Counted from the first letter of the stretch, positions 46,223 to 57,771 are shown. The stretch is 64,000 nt of DNA from Symbiodinium natans (GCA_905221605.1 CAJNDS010002412.1:1691386-1755385), one strand, 5' to 3'. The notes: a model not told the origin generated them from the sequence alone. Made by a program: numbers and translations.

Positions 46223-49200
46223 CTAGGATGGTAGTCCTTCCGACACCTTGCGGAGGATGTGCAACTGGCCATGGACCGGCTTGCCCCCGTTCTTTCGGAG
46301 CACCACGTTGGCACGCTTGGAGAGGTGGAGCCCGCAGGCCTGCCATGATTAAGGGAACTCATGCCCCCGCTCCATAGAGTTCTACTTGGAACCCTAAACC
46401 CTAAACCCTAAACCCTAAACCCAACCCCAAACCTGAGGCTTGAGAGTGGAGACCGGAAGCTTCGCAGGATTTGGGATGTTGGGATACTGACAACAGAAGC
46501 ATCTTCGGCGCCCTCGAACCCTAAACCTTATACTTCTGTCACGTCCCAGAGGTACACATGAAGGAAGCAAAAGTACAGAAACACACAGACCATACACAAC
46601 CCGCCGCCGTCGAAATTGTACCCTATTTTATTGAAAGTTAGGTGACATGCTTATTTTGGCAGGATTAAAACAAGCGTGATTTTGTATGTCGTTTGTTTTT
46701 CGAAACGTTGGGTTTTTGCAACATGTTCAGGTCGTTTTGTTGTTGGGGCATTCAGCGCTGTACCCCTTTTTGTTGAAAGTTAGCGTTTCGCCTAGGTGAA
46801 ATGCTTCTTTTGGCAGAAAAACAAGGGTGATTTTGTATGTCTTTACTGCGAAACAGTGGGTTTTTGCAAAATGTTCAGGTCGTTTTGGACAACAGAACGA
46901 CCTGAACATTTTGCAAAAACCCAATGTTTCGCAACAAGAGACATACAAAATCACCCTTGTTGTTTCCTGCCAAAAGAAGCATTTCACCTAGGCGAAACGC
47001 TAACTTTCAATAACTATAGGGATAAACTATGGAAGACCCCGAAAGTGTTCTAAAGGCCGATGCGTCGGAGCGGGCGCAGTAAGAATGATGTAACCACCCC
47101 CGCAAAGAAAACTAGCAGAAACCAGGTACGGTTACACCGTCGCATGCATACACAAGGATCTAAGGCCCACGCGCAACCCCTAAGTCCTAAACCCAACAAC
47201 ACAAGTACTCCGAACCTAACTCGATCCCTAGCCACCAAAAAGGCAAAAAACCTGCCTCGGCAGTGGATCGTACATAGGAGGCGGTGTGCCTGGAAACCCA
47301 TTGAGGTGGAACAGGTCTTGCTCTACGGGCGAATGTCATGGGTTTGGGTTTATGGCTTCAGGTAAGGGTTTGAATCATTGAACCTTCCGGTGAGCCCCAA
47401 AACCCCAAACCCCAAACCCTAAACCCTGTAAGGGCTCTGGCCCCCAAAAACCCCAGAGAACCCTCAGCCCAGTGCAGTCCGGGCGCATGTAGCGCCCCGT
47501 CTCTGCCAGCTTGTATCCGCCCTCAGGGACGCGGCCCTCCTTCTCCTAGGGCTGGCTTTTGTCGAGCCCCTAGGTTTGATAGGGTTTAGGGTTTAGGGTT
47601 TAGGGTTGAGGGTTGAGGGTTGAAGAGCCCCCTCCAGGTCTCGTAGGCCGAGGGTTGAGGTCGGGGAAGCCGTTTGTGCAGGCTGAGGCCTTCAGGCTTG
47701 TGCCCAGCCAAGAATCATTCCCTTCTTTGTGGAGGCCTTGCCTGCTTAGGCACTTCAGGGGGTGGATGTCTCAGTCTTGCAGATCGCAGGAGTGAGCGTG
47801 TGCACTGGACTCTTAAACCCTAGACCAGCTCTGAAGCAGAACCCTGTTCTAAACAAGAGCTGAGGCCACGCAACACAAGGGCACCCACAGGGCTGAGACT
47901 GCTGCCCTAGCCCTCGGTTTAGGGTTTTGGGGCCCTAAACCCCGCAAACCCTAAACCCTAAACTTCTAAACCCGAAACCCTAGACCCTAAAACCGCAAAC
48001 CCTAAGTCCAGGTTGGGGATTTTGGGGATGTTGAGAGGCAGGGAAGATCTCGTTGCGTGCCGAAGTGTCATTGGCGCTGCCCGAGCGGGGAGGCGCCTCG
48101 AAAACAGAGCTTCCAGGGTCTATGGGGTTTAGGGTTTAGGGCTAGGGTTTAGGGTTGAGGGTTTAGGGTTTAGGGCTAGGGTTTAGGGTTGAGGGTTTAG
48201 GGTTTAGGTTTATCGGGTTTAGAGGGTTTATGGGGTTTAGAGGGTTAGAGGGTTTATAGGGGTCATATTATGGTTTATAGGGTTTGTAGGGTTTACAGGG
48301 TGTATGGGGTTTATAGGGTTTGTAAGGTTTATAGGGTTCATAGGGTTTACAGGGTTTAAAGTGTTTATAGGGTTTCAAGGGTGTAGGGTTTAACGTTTAC
48401 GGCCTAGGGTATCTACAATCCAAAGCCTTTCGTTGTCATTAGTACCCTCGATGTAATACAGAATGTATGAAAATTGGCGGTTGATCAGCCCCCCGTCCTT
48501 GTGGACGAAATGAACCCTAAAAGGGTTTATGGTTCATACACCTTATTAGGAATTATAGTAATATAGGGTATATGACCCCAATTTTGGGCTTCATTTCGTC
48601 CCCAAGCGTGTGGTTGTGGGATTGGGACGTCGGCCCCTGAAACGCGAACCCAGGACCAAATGAACCTTGAAATTGGGTCATCTCTACTACTATGTTTCCT
48701 GGTAAGGTAATATGAACAATAAAAACCCTTCTAGGGTTCATATACTGGTCCCCAAGGAAGGGAAAGCACGTCTGTGAGCCTGAGAGGCGCCAGCCCTCCA
48801 CTATCCCTCCGCCTACCGAATCCTTACAGACACGCACCCCTAAGCCCATAAACCACAAAGCATAAAAAAAACCCATAAAATCCTAATCTCACTCCAAACC
48901 CTACACCCTAATACCCTAAACCCTATAAACCCTAAACCCTCATACCCTAAACCCTAAAATCTAAAAGGACCCCCAAGCCTCCGTGGAGAAGGCGACGACG
49001 CCCCGAGGGGTCAGAGACTGAGAGGTCGCCAAGAGGGCGGGCAGGAGGTCGCCCACCTTGGGGTTTTAGGGTTTATGGTTTGCGTGGGGTTTGGGGTTTA
49101 GGGTTTGGGGTTTAGGGCGTAGGGTTTTAGGGTTCAGGGTTCTAGGGTTTCAATTGTTTCGAGTGTTTTTTTTTTTTTTTTTTTTTGGGGGGGGGGGGGG

Positions 49201-52200
49201 GGGGTTCTTGTCGTTCTTGTTTTTTCTTTTGTGTTTGCCGGGCTTAGGGTCATGGTACCAGGACGGCGGCCATAAGAGGGCATGGAATCACCCCGATGAC
49301 AAGCCCTATACACCTCGGGGGCCTTGCAAGGAAACTCGGGGTACAAGAGCCCGCCCTGGCACGAGAGGGCTTCGGGATCCAGGGATGGGCCTTGAAGAAT
49401 CTGAGAGGTTCGGTTCTAGCGTTCATAGGGCATAATGAGGATGTAGTGTTCAGGCTTCAACGGTTTTGAAGGTTAAACATTTTGGGTTTGAGAAGCTTCC
49501 CAGAAAAGCTCTGTGCTTTCTGATTTGGACCTTAAGAACCCATCACCTGCTTCTTTGTAGGTTACCCAAGAATCCTATAAGGGGGCTTTATAACAAGACC
49601 CTATAACAGAAAGCAGGTTCTAAGTTCGCCATGCATGGAAACAAACAACTTGGGGCGACTCACTGCAGGCTAAGAAAGCCGCGTACACAAAGACATCCGC
49701 AGCCACGACAAGGTCGAACTCGGTTGCCTGACGCCATGAGGAGGTCACAAGGCGCTCTTGCTTAAATCGCACATAACTATAGGGGGAAAAAGATTTAAGC
49801 TTTGTATATTTCTACTAAATAAGAAAACCCAAAAATCTTCAAGTTAAAGTATTGACTGGGTAAGGTTAAACGGCTTTCGGAAGGTCGATAGGGTCCAGGC
49901 TATTCTCGGGATTTGGAATTGTGTTCAGGATGGCCCCAGCGTGGGGCGGGACATTCGGGAGTCTTTCAGAAGCAGGGTTTAGGGTTTAGGGTTTAGGGAA
50001 TAAAATAGCTGACCAATAGTATGACCCTAGCAGCATTTAATCATGCTCTTGCCGAAAGAAACTGCTGCATCAGTGCTGCCAGCCGGCAAGAAGCGGGCAA
50101 AGCCACAATAACCTACCATTCCAGAAAGCAAGCCCTGAATAACATTTGGCCTTATTTGCATTTTTGGACCCTAAACCCTAAACCTAAACCCCATAAATCA
50201 CTAATCACTAAACCCTAAACCCTAAACCATTTTGGACACCGGTGGGCCTGGCCCTCTTCTTGGAAGATATCGACCAGGTCGCCGCACACGAGCTTGTCGT
50301 AGCCACGGTCCTTCTAGACTGTAGCGGCTATTTGCTTGCATCTGTTTAGGGTTTAGGATTTAGGGTTTGGGTCATGCCCCTTCATTCGGCTACGAATGCC
50401 CCTTTCATCTAAACCTGCGCTGTCACCACTGCGTGGGTGCATGACTGGATCCGTGGGCACCTTCTCCTTCGCCACCTCCAACATCTTCGCGGACAGGTCG
50501 ACCCCCTCCAGGCGCACAGGCATCGGAAAAAACATCACAGAAGTCCCCTGATGCATCCGTGTCTGTGAACCGAGGCCCCAAACTTACACCCGCAACGCGA
50601 AGCAGTGTAAGGAATTGAAGCAAAATCAGCGCATGAAAAGAAGGCTCAAGAGCTCGCTTCGGAGGCACCGCAACCTTGGTGCAGCCTACTTCGCCACGAT
50701 GTGCCACACGGGCTTATTTAGTTTTAGGGGGGGGGGGGGGTTGAGGATGGCTTTGCCAACTTGCGCCATCTGCTTCTTACGTTCTTCACCTAAACCCAAC
50801 CCTGAATCCCAAGCCCTAAACCCTAAACCCTAAACCCTGAACCCCAAACCCTCGGCCACCGCGAGGTGCTCCACGCCCAGTTCACGCAGCGGAGGCCCCA
50901 TCAACCTTGGATGGTTGGGCTTCGTTTGTTTATATTCGTTACTATTACGCACTACTCATCATTTTTACTTGCTATGCGTATTATCGTATACTGTATGTGT
51001 TTTTGCTGTTATTTTTCGGGGGGGGGGGGGGGGGTGGTTATAGGGTGCTTAGGGCTCAACGGAGACATACAAATGGTGGCCCTAGCTCGGGGTAGGATTT
51101 AGCGGCAAGGCAACGCGGAAACATGCCAACTCTTCGAACGTTAAGCTCTAACCTGTTTAGGGTTTAGGGTTTAGGGTTTAGGGTTTAGGGTTAAGCTATA
51201 ACCTTGGGGACGAAATGAACCCCCAAAAATTGGGGACATATACCCATAACTACTATAATTCCTATTCAGGTATATGAGCCATAAACCCTTTTAGGGTTCG
51301 TTTCGTCCCCCAAGGAAGGGCAGGCTCGCCTCACATAACCAGCCCGTCATTCCAAGGCCAGACTCTCAGAGTTATACACCCCAAACTCTATAAACCCTAA
51401 ACCCTAAACCCTAAACCCTAAACCCTAAACCCTAAACCCTAAACCCTAAACCCTAAACCCTAAACCCTAAACCCTAAACCCCAAGACAACCCTTAAGCCC
51501 CCTTAAAACGCCGGGGAGCCCAGTACCGCATCCTAGGTCGGCACAGCGAGCAAAGGGCCGGGAGCCAGGGCTCTCAGCCAGCAGGGTGTCCTGGGGTTTA
51601 GGGTTTAGGGTTTAGGGTTAGGGCTGTTAGGGCTTCAGGGTGCAGGATTATATTTTTTGATGTCCGTTTTTTGGTTTGTTTCCCGCCCGCATGGCTGAAT
51701 GGCAACATCCTGCTGGGGCGTTTAGGCTTTGGGGTGCCCTTGTAGGCTTGTAGGGGTTGAGAGGTTCAGAGTCGATTAAGTTTCGGGGCTTGTATAGGGA
51801 CTTAGAGCAGAGAATTCTTCAAAAGCCCTTGTTTTGGAATCGGGGTTGATCCAGATTTCGGGCTTGTGGGTACCCCTTACACTCTTCTGGGAACATGCGA
51901 ATAGAGAGGCACAAAGGGGGTGCATGACTTACATCGTCCGTCATCTGACATATTTGGCAAAACACAGCAGACACCCCTGCTCATCGTACCGGGTCAGGAG
52001 AGCTTTTTGGGAGATGTTGATGCTCTGGGCGAAGAGTTGACAGCTGGGAGGCCTTGCTAAATTACCTTTGAGTGCGGGCTGGTGGGAAACAACTGGGGAA
52101 GTCCTCAGGTCCTTCACCCGTCTGAAAGGATCAGTGGGTGGCAAGGTGACTAAAGACTTACCAACTCGCATAAGTTGAGCGGCTGCGGGGAACGCCCATG

Positions 52201-53200
52201 CACGCGGTGGGGATTCTGAGCCCTCTTAAGCCCAATAAACCCTAAACCAGGGGACCTCTAAAACTCTGAAGCAACCTCCAAGCTATGCTGCCATGAAACC
52301 CTAAACCCTAAACCCTAAACCCTGGACCCTAAACCCTAAACCCTCCCATCCCCAGCCCCCAATGGGCTCCTTCATGCTCTTGAGCTCTGCAGCCAGGAGC
52401 TCGGGAGTTCGATACTCCAGGGCGCCTACCTGCGTAGACGCCGACCCTGGGCCTAGGGTCTAGGGCTTAGGGTTTAGGGGCTAAAATCGACCCTACTTCG
52501 GGGCTTATGGTCCATATACCTCAGGGATTGCAGGTTTTAGGGTTTTGGGTTGAGGTCCATGTGGCCTAGGGATTGTACGCTAGGGTGTATGATAACCCCC
52601 TAGCCCCTCCAAAAAGCGCCCTCAATCCTATAACCTTGGGACCACATGAACCCTGAAAGGGTTTATGGTTCACAAAACCTCAATAGGACGAAAAGTTGTA
52701 CAGGGTAGAGGGGACCCAATTTGGGGTTCAAATGGTCTCCGGAAAAAGACTATCAACCATAAACCGCTTAGAGGTTCTCGTGTAGGGTGCCTGGGACTCT
52801 ATCTACCTACAGTTTGGCAGTAACTACCCTGAATCAGTATAGGTATAACTTTATAACCCACAAAACTGTGGTGAATGAACCCTAAACCCTTTCAAGGTAT
52901 ATGAACCATAAACCCTTTTTAAGGTATATGAACCCTAAACCTGTTTAGGCTATACAAACCATCAACCCTTTTAAGGTAAATGTACCTAAACCTTTTAGGG
53001 GTGGGGTTCCTTTGGCCCCCAGGTCCCCAAGGCCGTCTGAGATTCTCCGAGGGTTTAGGGTTTAGGGTTTAGGGTTTATGGTTTAGGGTTTAGGGATTAG
53101 GGTTTAGGGTCTGCCGAGGCACCAGATGATCATCGAATCGCTCTGCGTAGCCATCGAAGAGGCCCGCCACGTACTCCGGCGGAGCCGTTGCCGTCGTCTC
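46223..53200 (-). CDS. Class I SAM-dependent methyltransferase domain, 10 exons
   Basis: Small-molecule or protein methyltransferase of the kind found C-terminal to TPR repeats. Exons, all phase-compatible: 53123-53200, 52370-52429, 51520-51590, 50860-50905, 50461-50505, 50248-50313, 49683-49727, 48979-49056, 47462-47545, 46223-46339. In order they encode YVAGLFDGYAERFDDHL; LEYRTPELLAAEL; motif I ADLGCGTG; LMGPPLRELGVEHLA; motif II GVDLSAKMLEVA; GYDKLVCGDLVDIF; FDLVVAADVFVY; VGDLLPALLATS and GVVAFSTE; GGYKLAETGRYM; and VVLRKNGGKPVHGQLHIL, with a stop at 46223. The sum is about 230 residues, close to the usual domain length. Donors: GT at exons 1, 4, 5 and 9; GC at 3, 6, 7 and 8; the exon 2 donor is the least certain (GA). 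A short exon may be missing before the last. It probably continues upstream into the TPR exons. Acceptor substrate is unknown. Confidence 0.87.
46640..47012. mobile_element. Foldback element with about 110-bp arms and a third copy
   Basis: 46774-46884 and 46896-47010 are inverted copies with only minor differences (AAAATGTTCAGGTCGTT / AACGACCTGAACATTTT around an 11-bp loop). A third, more diverged direct copy lies at 46640-46740. It sits in the last methyltransferase intron and has no telomere-type repeat inside. Confidence 0.82.
48497..48605. mobile_element. Family A inverted-repeat element
   Basis: CCTTGTGGACGAAATGAACC to TTCATTTCGTCCCCAAG. It lies in the methyltransferase intron between 47546 and 48978. 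Confidence 0.8.
48644..48757. mobile_element. Family A element, diverged
   Basis: AGGACCAAATGAACCTTG ... AGGGTTCATATACTGGTCCCC, 40 bp from the previous copy: two insertions side by side in one intron. Confidence 0.65.
51202..51315. mobile_element. Family A inverted-repeat element
   Basis: CCTTGGGGACGAAATGAACC to GGGTTCGTTTCGTCCCCCAAGG; lies in a methyltransferase intron next to a TTTAGGG array. Confidence 0.78.
51388..51480. repeat. (CCCTAAA)n array in a methyltransferase intron
   Basis: About 13 units in the intron between exons ending at 51520 and starting at 50905. Confidence 0.95.
52633..52742. mobile_element. Family A element, diverged
   Basis: CCTTGGGACCACATGAACCC ... GGGGTTCAAATGGTCTCC; in a methyltransferase intron. 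Confidence 0.62.
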
Positions 53201-53532
53201 CTTGTGCTAGCTTACTAAGGGTTTCAGGGTCTTAGGGTCTTAGGGTTTCGGGTTTTAGGGTTTAGGGTCAAGCGCTAAACCCTAACTAGAGCAAGAGCAG
53301 TCTCAAGTCACCCTGATGCATTGGACAACGGCCAATATGTTCACCCTCCACTTCCGCCACTTTTGGCCAACAATTTGCCTCAGCCCCTTGCCTCGCACCC
53401 TAAGGTTTAGGGTTTAGGGTTGAGGGTTGAGGGTTTAGGGTTTGGGGTTTGGGGTTTAGGGTTTAGGGTTTAGGGTGCCTCGCACCCTCACCTCACCTCA
53501 CCCACGCTCTGCCCTGTTCTGCAACCTCCCAG

Positions 53533-53617
53533 TGGGATGTTCCCCCTTATGCTTAGCAGTCCTTTTTGGGGAATAGGGGGTACTGAAATCCCTATTAAGG
53601 ACTGGGGGAACATCCCA
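53533..53617. mobile_element. Family C element
   Basis: TGGGATGTTCCCCCTTAT ... GACTGGGGGAACATCCCA. AACCTCC occurs on both sides and may be a target duplication. Confidence 0.7.
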
Positions 53618-53633
53618 AACCTCCTAAGTGCCT

Positions 53634-53912
53634 AAACCCTAAACCCTAAACCCTAAACCCTAAACCCTAAACCCTAACCCTAAACCCTAAACCCTAAACC
53701 CTAAACCCTTAAACCCTAAACAGAGAACAAAGCATGAAACGGCTACAAAGAAAGTTGAAATCGACAACTCAGTCCCAAGCAGGCTGCCAAGATGGCAGCT
53801 TCTTGACCCCAAGAAACCCATGAAGCAAGAAAGGTTTGGAGGGCTTTGTCAGTCTAGGGTTTAGGGTTTAGGGTTTAGGGTTTAGGGTTTAGGGTTTAGG
53901 GTTTAGGGTTTA
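53634..53912. repeat. Facing CCCTAAA and TTTAGGG arrays
   Basis: 53634-53722 CCCTAAA, 53858-53912 TTTAGGG, about 135 bp of non-repeat DNA between them. Confidence 0.92.
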
Positions 53913-54063
53913 GGGCATAGGGTTTATACGGCTGTGGTTTGCCATCCTCCAGCCCTTCAGAAACGAAGATGGCCCTTACAACCATCTGAAAAATGTTTCT
54001 GACGATGATCCTCGTAAACCCAATAAGGGAAAATATACAATGTCCCAAATGTCTACCTAGGAA

Positions 54064-54182
54064 ACCGCCCTAAACCCTAAACCCTAAACCCTAAACCCTC
54101 AACCCTCAACCCTAAACCCTAAACCCTAAACCCTAAACCCTAAACCCTAAACCCTAAACCCTAAACCCTAAACCCTAAACCC
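54064..54182. repeat. (CCCTAAA)n array
   Basis: About 17 units. Confidence 0.95.
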
Positions 54183-54948
54183 CACACCCGGCGAAGCGCG
54201 CAGTCGGGTGGCCCCTCGGAGCACGGCGAGCCAGTGGCTGGCACCCGCTCGCCGACGCAGGCATCCGGCCTCGAGATATCTTAGGGGATTTACGATATTA
54301 AGTGTATAGGGTTTAGGGTTTAGGGTTGAGGGTTTAGGGTATAGGGTATAGGGTTTAATGTTGACTTCGCATTAATAAACCCCCCCCCCCCCTTCATTGA
54401 TCAATCTCTCCGGCCAGGGCCTCCTCAATAATGTTCGCCTAAATCCTGGTAGGACGTACTATTAGTTTTAGTATTAGGTAGTAGCACCACGCCCGTAAAA
54501 AACGGATTTCCCGGGTCGGATTTTACAATTGTGGCGGGTTACAATATTGTGTTCCGGCAGCTGGATTTTACAATTGCGGCGGGAATCACTAATGTGAAGT
54601 CAACATTAGGGTTGAGGGTTGAGGGTGGGGCCCTTAGAATAAGAGGACCCTACTATCTGGGGGTATCTGGAAGTCTATTTCAGGGGTCCCTTTTGTTTTT
54701 CGCAAACCCCCATCTCTTAGGGGTGTGTCATGAGATGGTTTAGGGCGTAGGCGTGTGGAAAGGGTCGATGAGGGAAGAAGCCCCTGTGTTTAGTACAACG
54801 CCTTGCCTGACCTAACAGCCTGTGCAGTCAGGAGTAGCTGCAAATCGCCGCAGACTGGGTTTAGAATTCATCGTCCCGGCGCCTTAATTTAAACCCGAGA
54901 CCCTACTTGCAACCCCTCCCCCTCTCCCCATCCTCCACCCCAAACAAA

Positions 54949-55064
54949 AAGCGCAGACCACAACTCAAATCCGGAATTCGCAGCCAGATCACGCTTGAGT
55001 CGCCCTCTGTGGCTGTCATGAAGTCCCCCAGCATCTGCAAGGCCTCTTGCACACAAAATGTTGA
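54949..55064 (-). CDS. Candidate exon, unassigned
   Basis: An open minus-strand frame encodes EALQMLGDFMTATEGDSSV then IWLRIPDLSCGL after a plausible GCAAG acceptor. It lies between the TPR exons and the methyltransferase domain and could join them. Another frame is open too, so coding is not certain. Confidence 0.4.
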
Positions 55065-55149
55065 GGTTAGACCACAAGCCACTGCCCCAGGTCAGGGGAG
55101 CCAAGAGCACCATAACCAGCGAGCGGTTTAGGGTTTAGGGTTTAGGGTT

Positions 55150-55276
55150 TCGGGTTTCGGGTTCCGAGGAGCAAGGCCTGGAGCACCGAGCCTGACGTCC
55201 CTCTCAGCCCTAGAATCCCGGCCGCGCGCGTGCCAAGCACTCCCGCCGCGAAGCCGTACAGCAAAAGGCGCTGGAA
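55150..55276 (-). CDS. Candidate exon, hydrophobic
   Basis: After a GCTTTCCAG acceptor the minus strand encodes LLLYGFAAGVLGTRAAGILG and further hydrophobic residues up to a CCCTAAA-type flank. A second frame is also open (proline- and arginine-rich), so the choice is uncertain. It lies inside the presumed TPR-methyltransferase gene. Confidence 0.35.
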
Positions 55277-55313
55277 AGCTATCCCAAAGTATGGCATGTT
55301 TGTCAAAACCCGT

Positions 55314-55429
55314 CCCGTGGGGACTCAAATGATCCCTAAACAAGTTTATGGTTCACATTACCTTCATAGGGATTTGTGTAGCTTAGGGTATATGTGAGCC
55401 CAATTTTAGGCTTCATTTGGTCCCCAAGG
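55314..55429. mobile_element. Family A element, diverged
   Basis: CCGTGGGGACTCAAATGATC ... CTTCATTTGGTCCCCAAGG, with the central TATGGTTCA and AGGGTATATG blocks of the family. Confidence 0.68.
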
Positions 55430-55563
55430 TCGAGGCACTTAAGGGTTTCGATGCTCACTCTCAGGATTTAGGGGCTTCCGGGTTTAGCGCCCCCTTGCAT
55501 GTACTTGGGGTCTGCTTCGGGGACGACTTGTCTATAGGACTTGGGTCTAGAAAGTGCTTGTAT

Positions 55564-55688
55564 AAACCCTAAAACCCTCCAAACCCTCCAAACCCTCCAA
55601 ACCCTCCAAACCCTCCAAACCCTCCAAACCCTCCAAACCCTAAACCCTAAACCCTAAACCCTAACCCTAAACCCTAAACCCTAAACCG
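55564..55688. repeat. CCCTCCAAA 9-mer then CCCTAAA array
   Basis: Seven copies of the 9-mer CCCTCCAAA adjoin ordinary CCCTAAA units. Confidence 0.93.
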
Positions 55689-56164
55689 CAAAAAAGGGGA
55701 GAGCGGAGAGGTGGAGAGGCCTCATCGCCCTCGCCCTTCTCCCGGCAAGCCATCCCCAAGCGGTACCTGGGAGCTGACAACATCGCGCGGTGGGTTTAGG
55801 GTTTAGGGTTTAGGGTTGAGGGTTTAGGGTTTAGGGTTTAGGGTTTAGGGTTTCCCCTCCCCCCCCAAAAAAAAACAAAAAAAACAAAAATGAGAATAAA
55901 CAAACAAAACCTAAAACGCCTTAGAATAGGTACTACAAGGCCAACCACCCCAAACAAGAACCAGCAACCAACTTTATAGCTTTCAACCCCCCCCCCCAAA
56001 CAACAATAACAATAAGCAAACAAAAACAACCTAACCCCCCCCCCTAGAATAGGCACTAGCAGGGCAACCAACTTTATAACTTTCAGGATAACCTTTTGGA
56101 TTACAAGGGGATGATACTACCCCAAAAAGGTTAAAGGTTACATACTCTACTACTCAGCTTTAAA

Positions 56165-56277
56165 CCTTGTGGACGAAATGAACCCTAAAAGGGTTTATGG
56201 TTCATACACCTTAATCGGAAATTATAGTAGTATAGGGTATATGACCCCAGTTATGGGGCTTCATTTCGTCCCCAAGG
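56165..56277. mobile_element. Family A element at a TPR exon edge
   Basis: CCTTGTGGACGAAATGAACC to TTCATTTCGTCCCCAAGG. On the minus strand it starts right after the TPR exon with the same GAACCTTGGGGACG junction as protease intron 2. Confidence 0.78.
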
Positions 56278-56279
56278 TT

Positions 56280-56350
56280 CAGCCCAGCCGCAAGCAGCCC
56301 GCGTGCTTGGGCCGAAGCCTTTGCGCCGAGCGCAGCGCACGGATGCGCTC
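56280..56350 (-). CDS. TPR-like exon
   Basis: Follows a TTCCACAG acceptor and encodes ERIRALRSAQRLRPKHAG, a helix-turn-helix with the alanine and proline spacing of a TPR unit. Its 3' end runs into a 112-bp inverted-repeat element: the junction reads GAACCTTGGGGACG, identical to the GA-donor junction of protease intron 2, so a GA donor at the element edge is likely. Probably part of the TPR-methyltransferase gene. Confidence 0.55.
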
Positions 56351-56509
56351 CTGTGGAAGGAGGAAAAACCGGAAGGAATCTCGAGGCTAGCCTTGGGAAA
56401 GGAATTTAGGGTTTAGGGCTTAGGTTTAGGGTTTAGGGTTTGGGGTTTGGGGTTTGGGGTTTAGGGTTTAGGGTTTGGGGTTTGGGGTTTAGGGGTTTAG
56501 GGCGCCTGG

Positions 56510-56590
56510 CTCTTGCACGCAGCGTGCGTCCGGAGAGCTACCGTCATCAGACGGCACAGCCATGCCGTGATGGCCAACAGAACTTGCAGT
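56510..56590 (-). CDS. Candidate exon, unassigned
   Basis: After an ACATATCAG acceptor the minus strand encodes GTTASSVGHHGMAVPSDDGS and SPDARCVQEPG. A plus frame is open too. Within the span of the TPR-methyltransferase gene. Confidence 0.3.
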
Positions 56591-56999
56591 TGTTCCCTGA
56601 TATGTGGGCTTCCGGAAATAGGGGTACCCCTAAGGGGGTTCTATATAAGGGGTACCCCTAATTTGGGAGAAAACCCATATTGGTGGCGAAGAAGTCCTCC
56701 TTGGCGTCTGAAATTCAGGCGCCATGAAAATAAGTTGCCCCCCGAGGTGCGACCTGAGGGTAGTTTTCTTTCACGTGGGGGTTTTCGGATATAAGGGACG
56801 CCCTTATATACCCCAACATACTATCATTCCTGTGGCGCCAGAAGGGGTTGCAACATACTTCGGGGGGAAAGGGATCGGCCCCCTTCTAAAGCTACAAACC
56901 CTAAACCCTTAAATCCGAAGCCCGACATCCTAAACCCTAAGCCCTAAACAAACCCCAAACCCACCGAGTCATGACTCCAACTCGAGCCCCACGCTAGTC

Positions 57000-57086
57000 T
57001 CCTCGTTGAGAGCCCGCACATCATCGGTGAGCCCTTGCCTCTCCTTCACCTGACAGAACATCTCAAACGGGTTTAGGGTTTAGGGT
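57000..57086 (-). CDS. Candidate exon, helical
   Basis: Follows a TTCTGTCAG acceptor and encodes VKERQGLTDDVRALNEETS, a charged helical segment, before an in-frame TGA. A GT donor inside the frame (TAGC|GTGGGG) would let it continue. Gene membership is not known. Confidence 0.4.
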
Positions 57087-57437
57087 TTAGGGTTTAGGGT
57101 TTAAGGCTAAGGTTTTTGGGTTAGGGTGTGAGGCGAGAGTTTGGGGAGTTTAGGACTTTTTGGGTCGTTTTCCGGGTTGACAAGTCTTACGGGGCTTTCG
57201 CGCTTTTGCAGCCCCTCCACCCCTCCACCCCTCTCCAACTCTCTGAGCGCGAGGTGTTTCCAGATGAAAGGAGACACAATATCCCGAGTGCGCCTATTAC
57301 CCTAACCCTTCTCAACCCCTACTGAGCCCTCAGCAAGGGAAGCATATCACAATATCCCAAGGGCTTATGCCAAGGACATCACGAACATCACGAACACCTC
57401 TTGGCCTGAAGACGGCACTTGCAGTGAGCGACCCCTA

Positions 57438-57690
57438 AATGCCTCATAAATCCCATTGAAGGTTTGACATGCTTGATGCAAAGCAGCCAGTCCGAAGAGC
57501 GCCAAGGCCCGGCTGAGGTTGTACCACCTGGTTGGGATGTTCCCCCTTATACGAACAATCCTTAAAAAGGGATTCTAACAGGGGGGGACTGTACTCCCTT
57601 TTCAGGACTGCTAGGAAAGGGGGCAGCATCCCAACACCTGGTCTGGTACGATGCCCCTTGCACATGCCATGCGTGCTGCTCTTTGGCTGT
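57438..57690 (-). CDS. TPR exon pair split by an introner
   Basis: Two exons, 57638-57690 and about 57438-57527, join in phase 2 across an intron at 57528-57637. The product includes KEQHAWHVQGASYQTRWYNL and then SRALALFGLAALHQACQTF, with the spacing of small and aromatic residues expected of tetratricopeptide repeats. The intron is a complete inverted-repeat element with a target-site duplication (see mobile element). This is the best-resolved piece of the TPR part upstream of the methyltransferase. The lower end of the second exon is approximate. Confidence 0.72.
57525..57642 (-). mobile_element. Introner family C with 8-bp target duplication
   Basis: CACCTGGT at 57525-57532 is repeated at 57635-57642. 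Between them the element runs TGGGATGTTCCCCCTT ... GGGGGCAGCATCCCA. On the minus strand the donor (CCAG|GTGTTGGG) and acceptor (CCCAACCAG|G) fall in the two duplication copies, and the flanking TPR exons join in phase. Confidence 0.8.
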
Positions 57691-57691
57691 C

Positions 57692-57771
57692 TGAGTTGGG
57701 CCCTAAAGCTACTATATAGGAACCCCTTTAAGGCCCAAGTATATACTATATAGGTACACGGATCCTTTGGG
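57692..57771. mobile_element. Truncated family E element
   Basis: GGGCCCTAAAGCTACTATAT through GGATCCTTTGG, nearly identical over 80 bp to the right part of the copy at 43.7 kb; the left arm is missing. It abuts the TPR exon acceptor at 57690. Confidence 0.7.

Noticed and set aside
46727-47053. Two similar frames starting KCFFWQ on opposite strands
   Set aside because: They mirror each other because the region is a palindrome.
48755-48830. Methyltransferase exon reading SVGGGIVEGWRLSGSQTCF
   Set aside because: The exon at 47462-47545 (GGYKLAETGRYM) fits the family better and joins in phase; this one is probably intronic.
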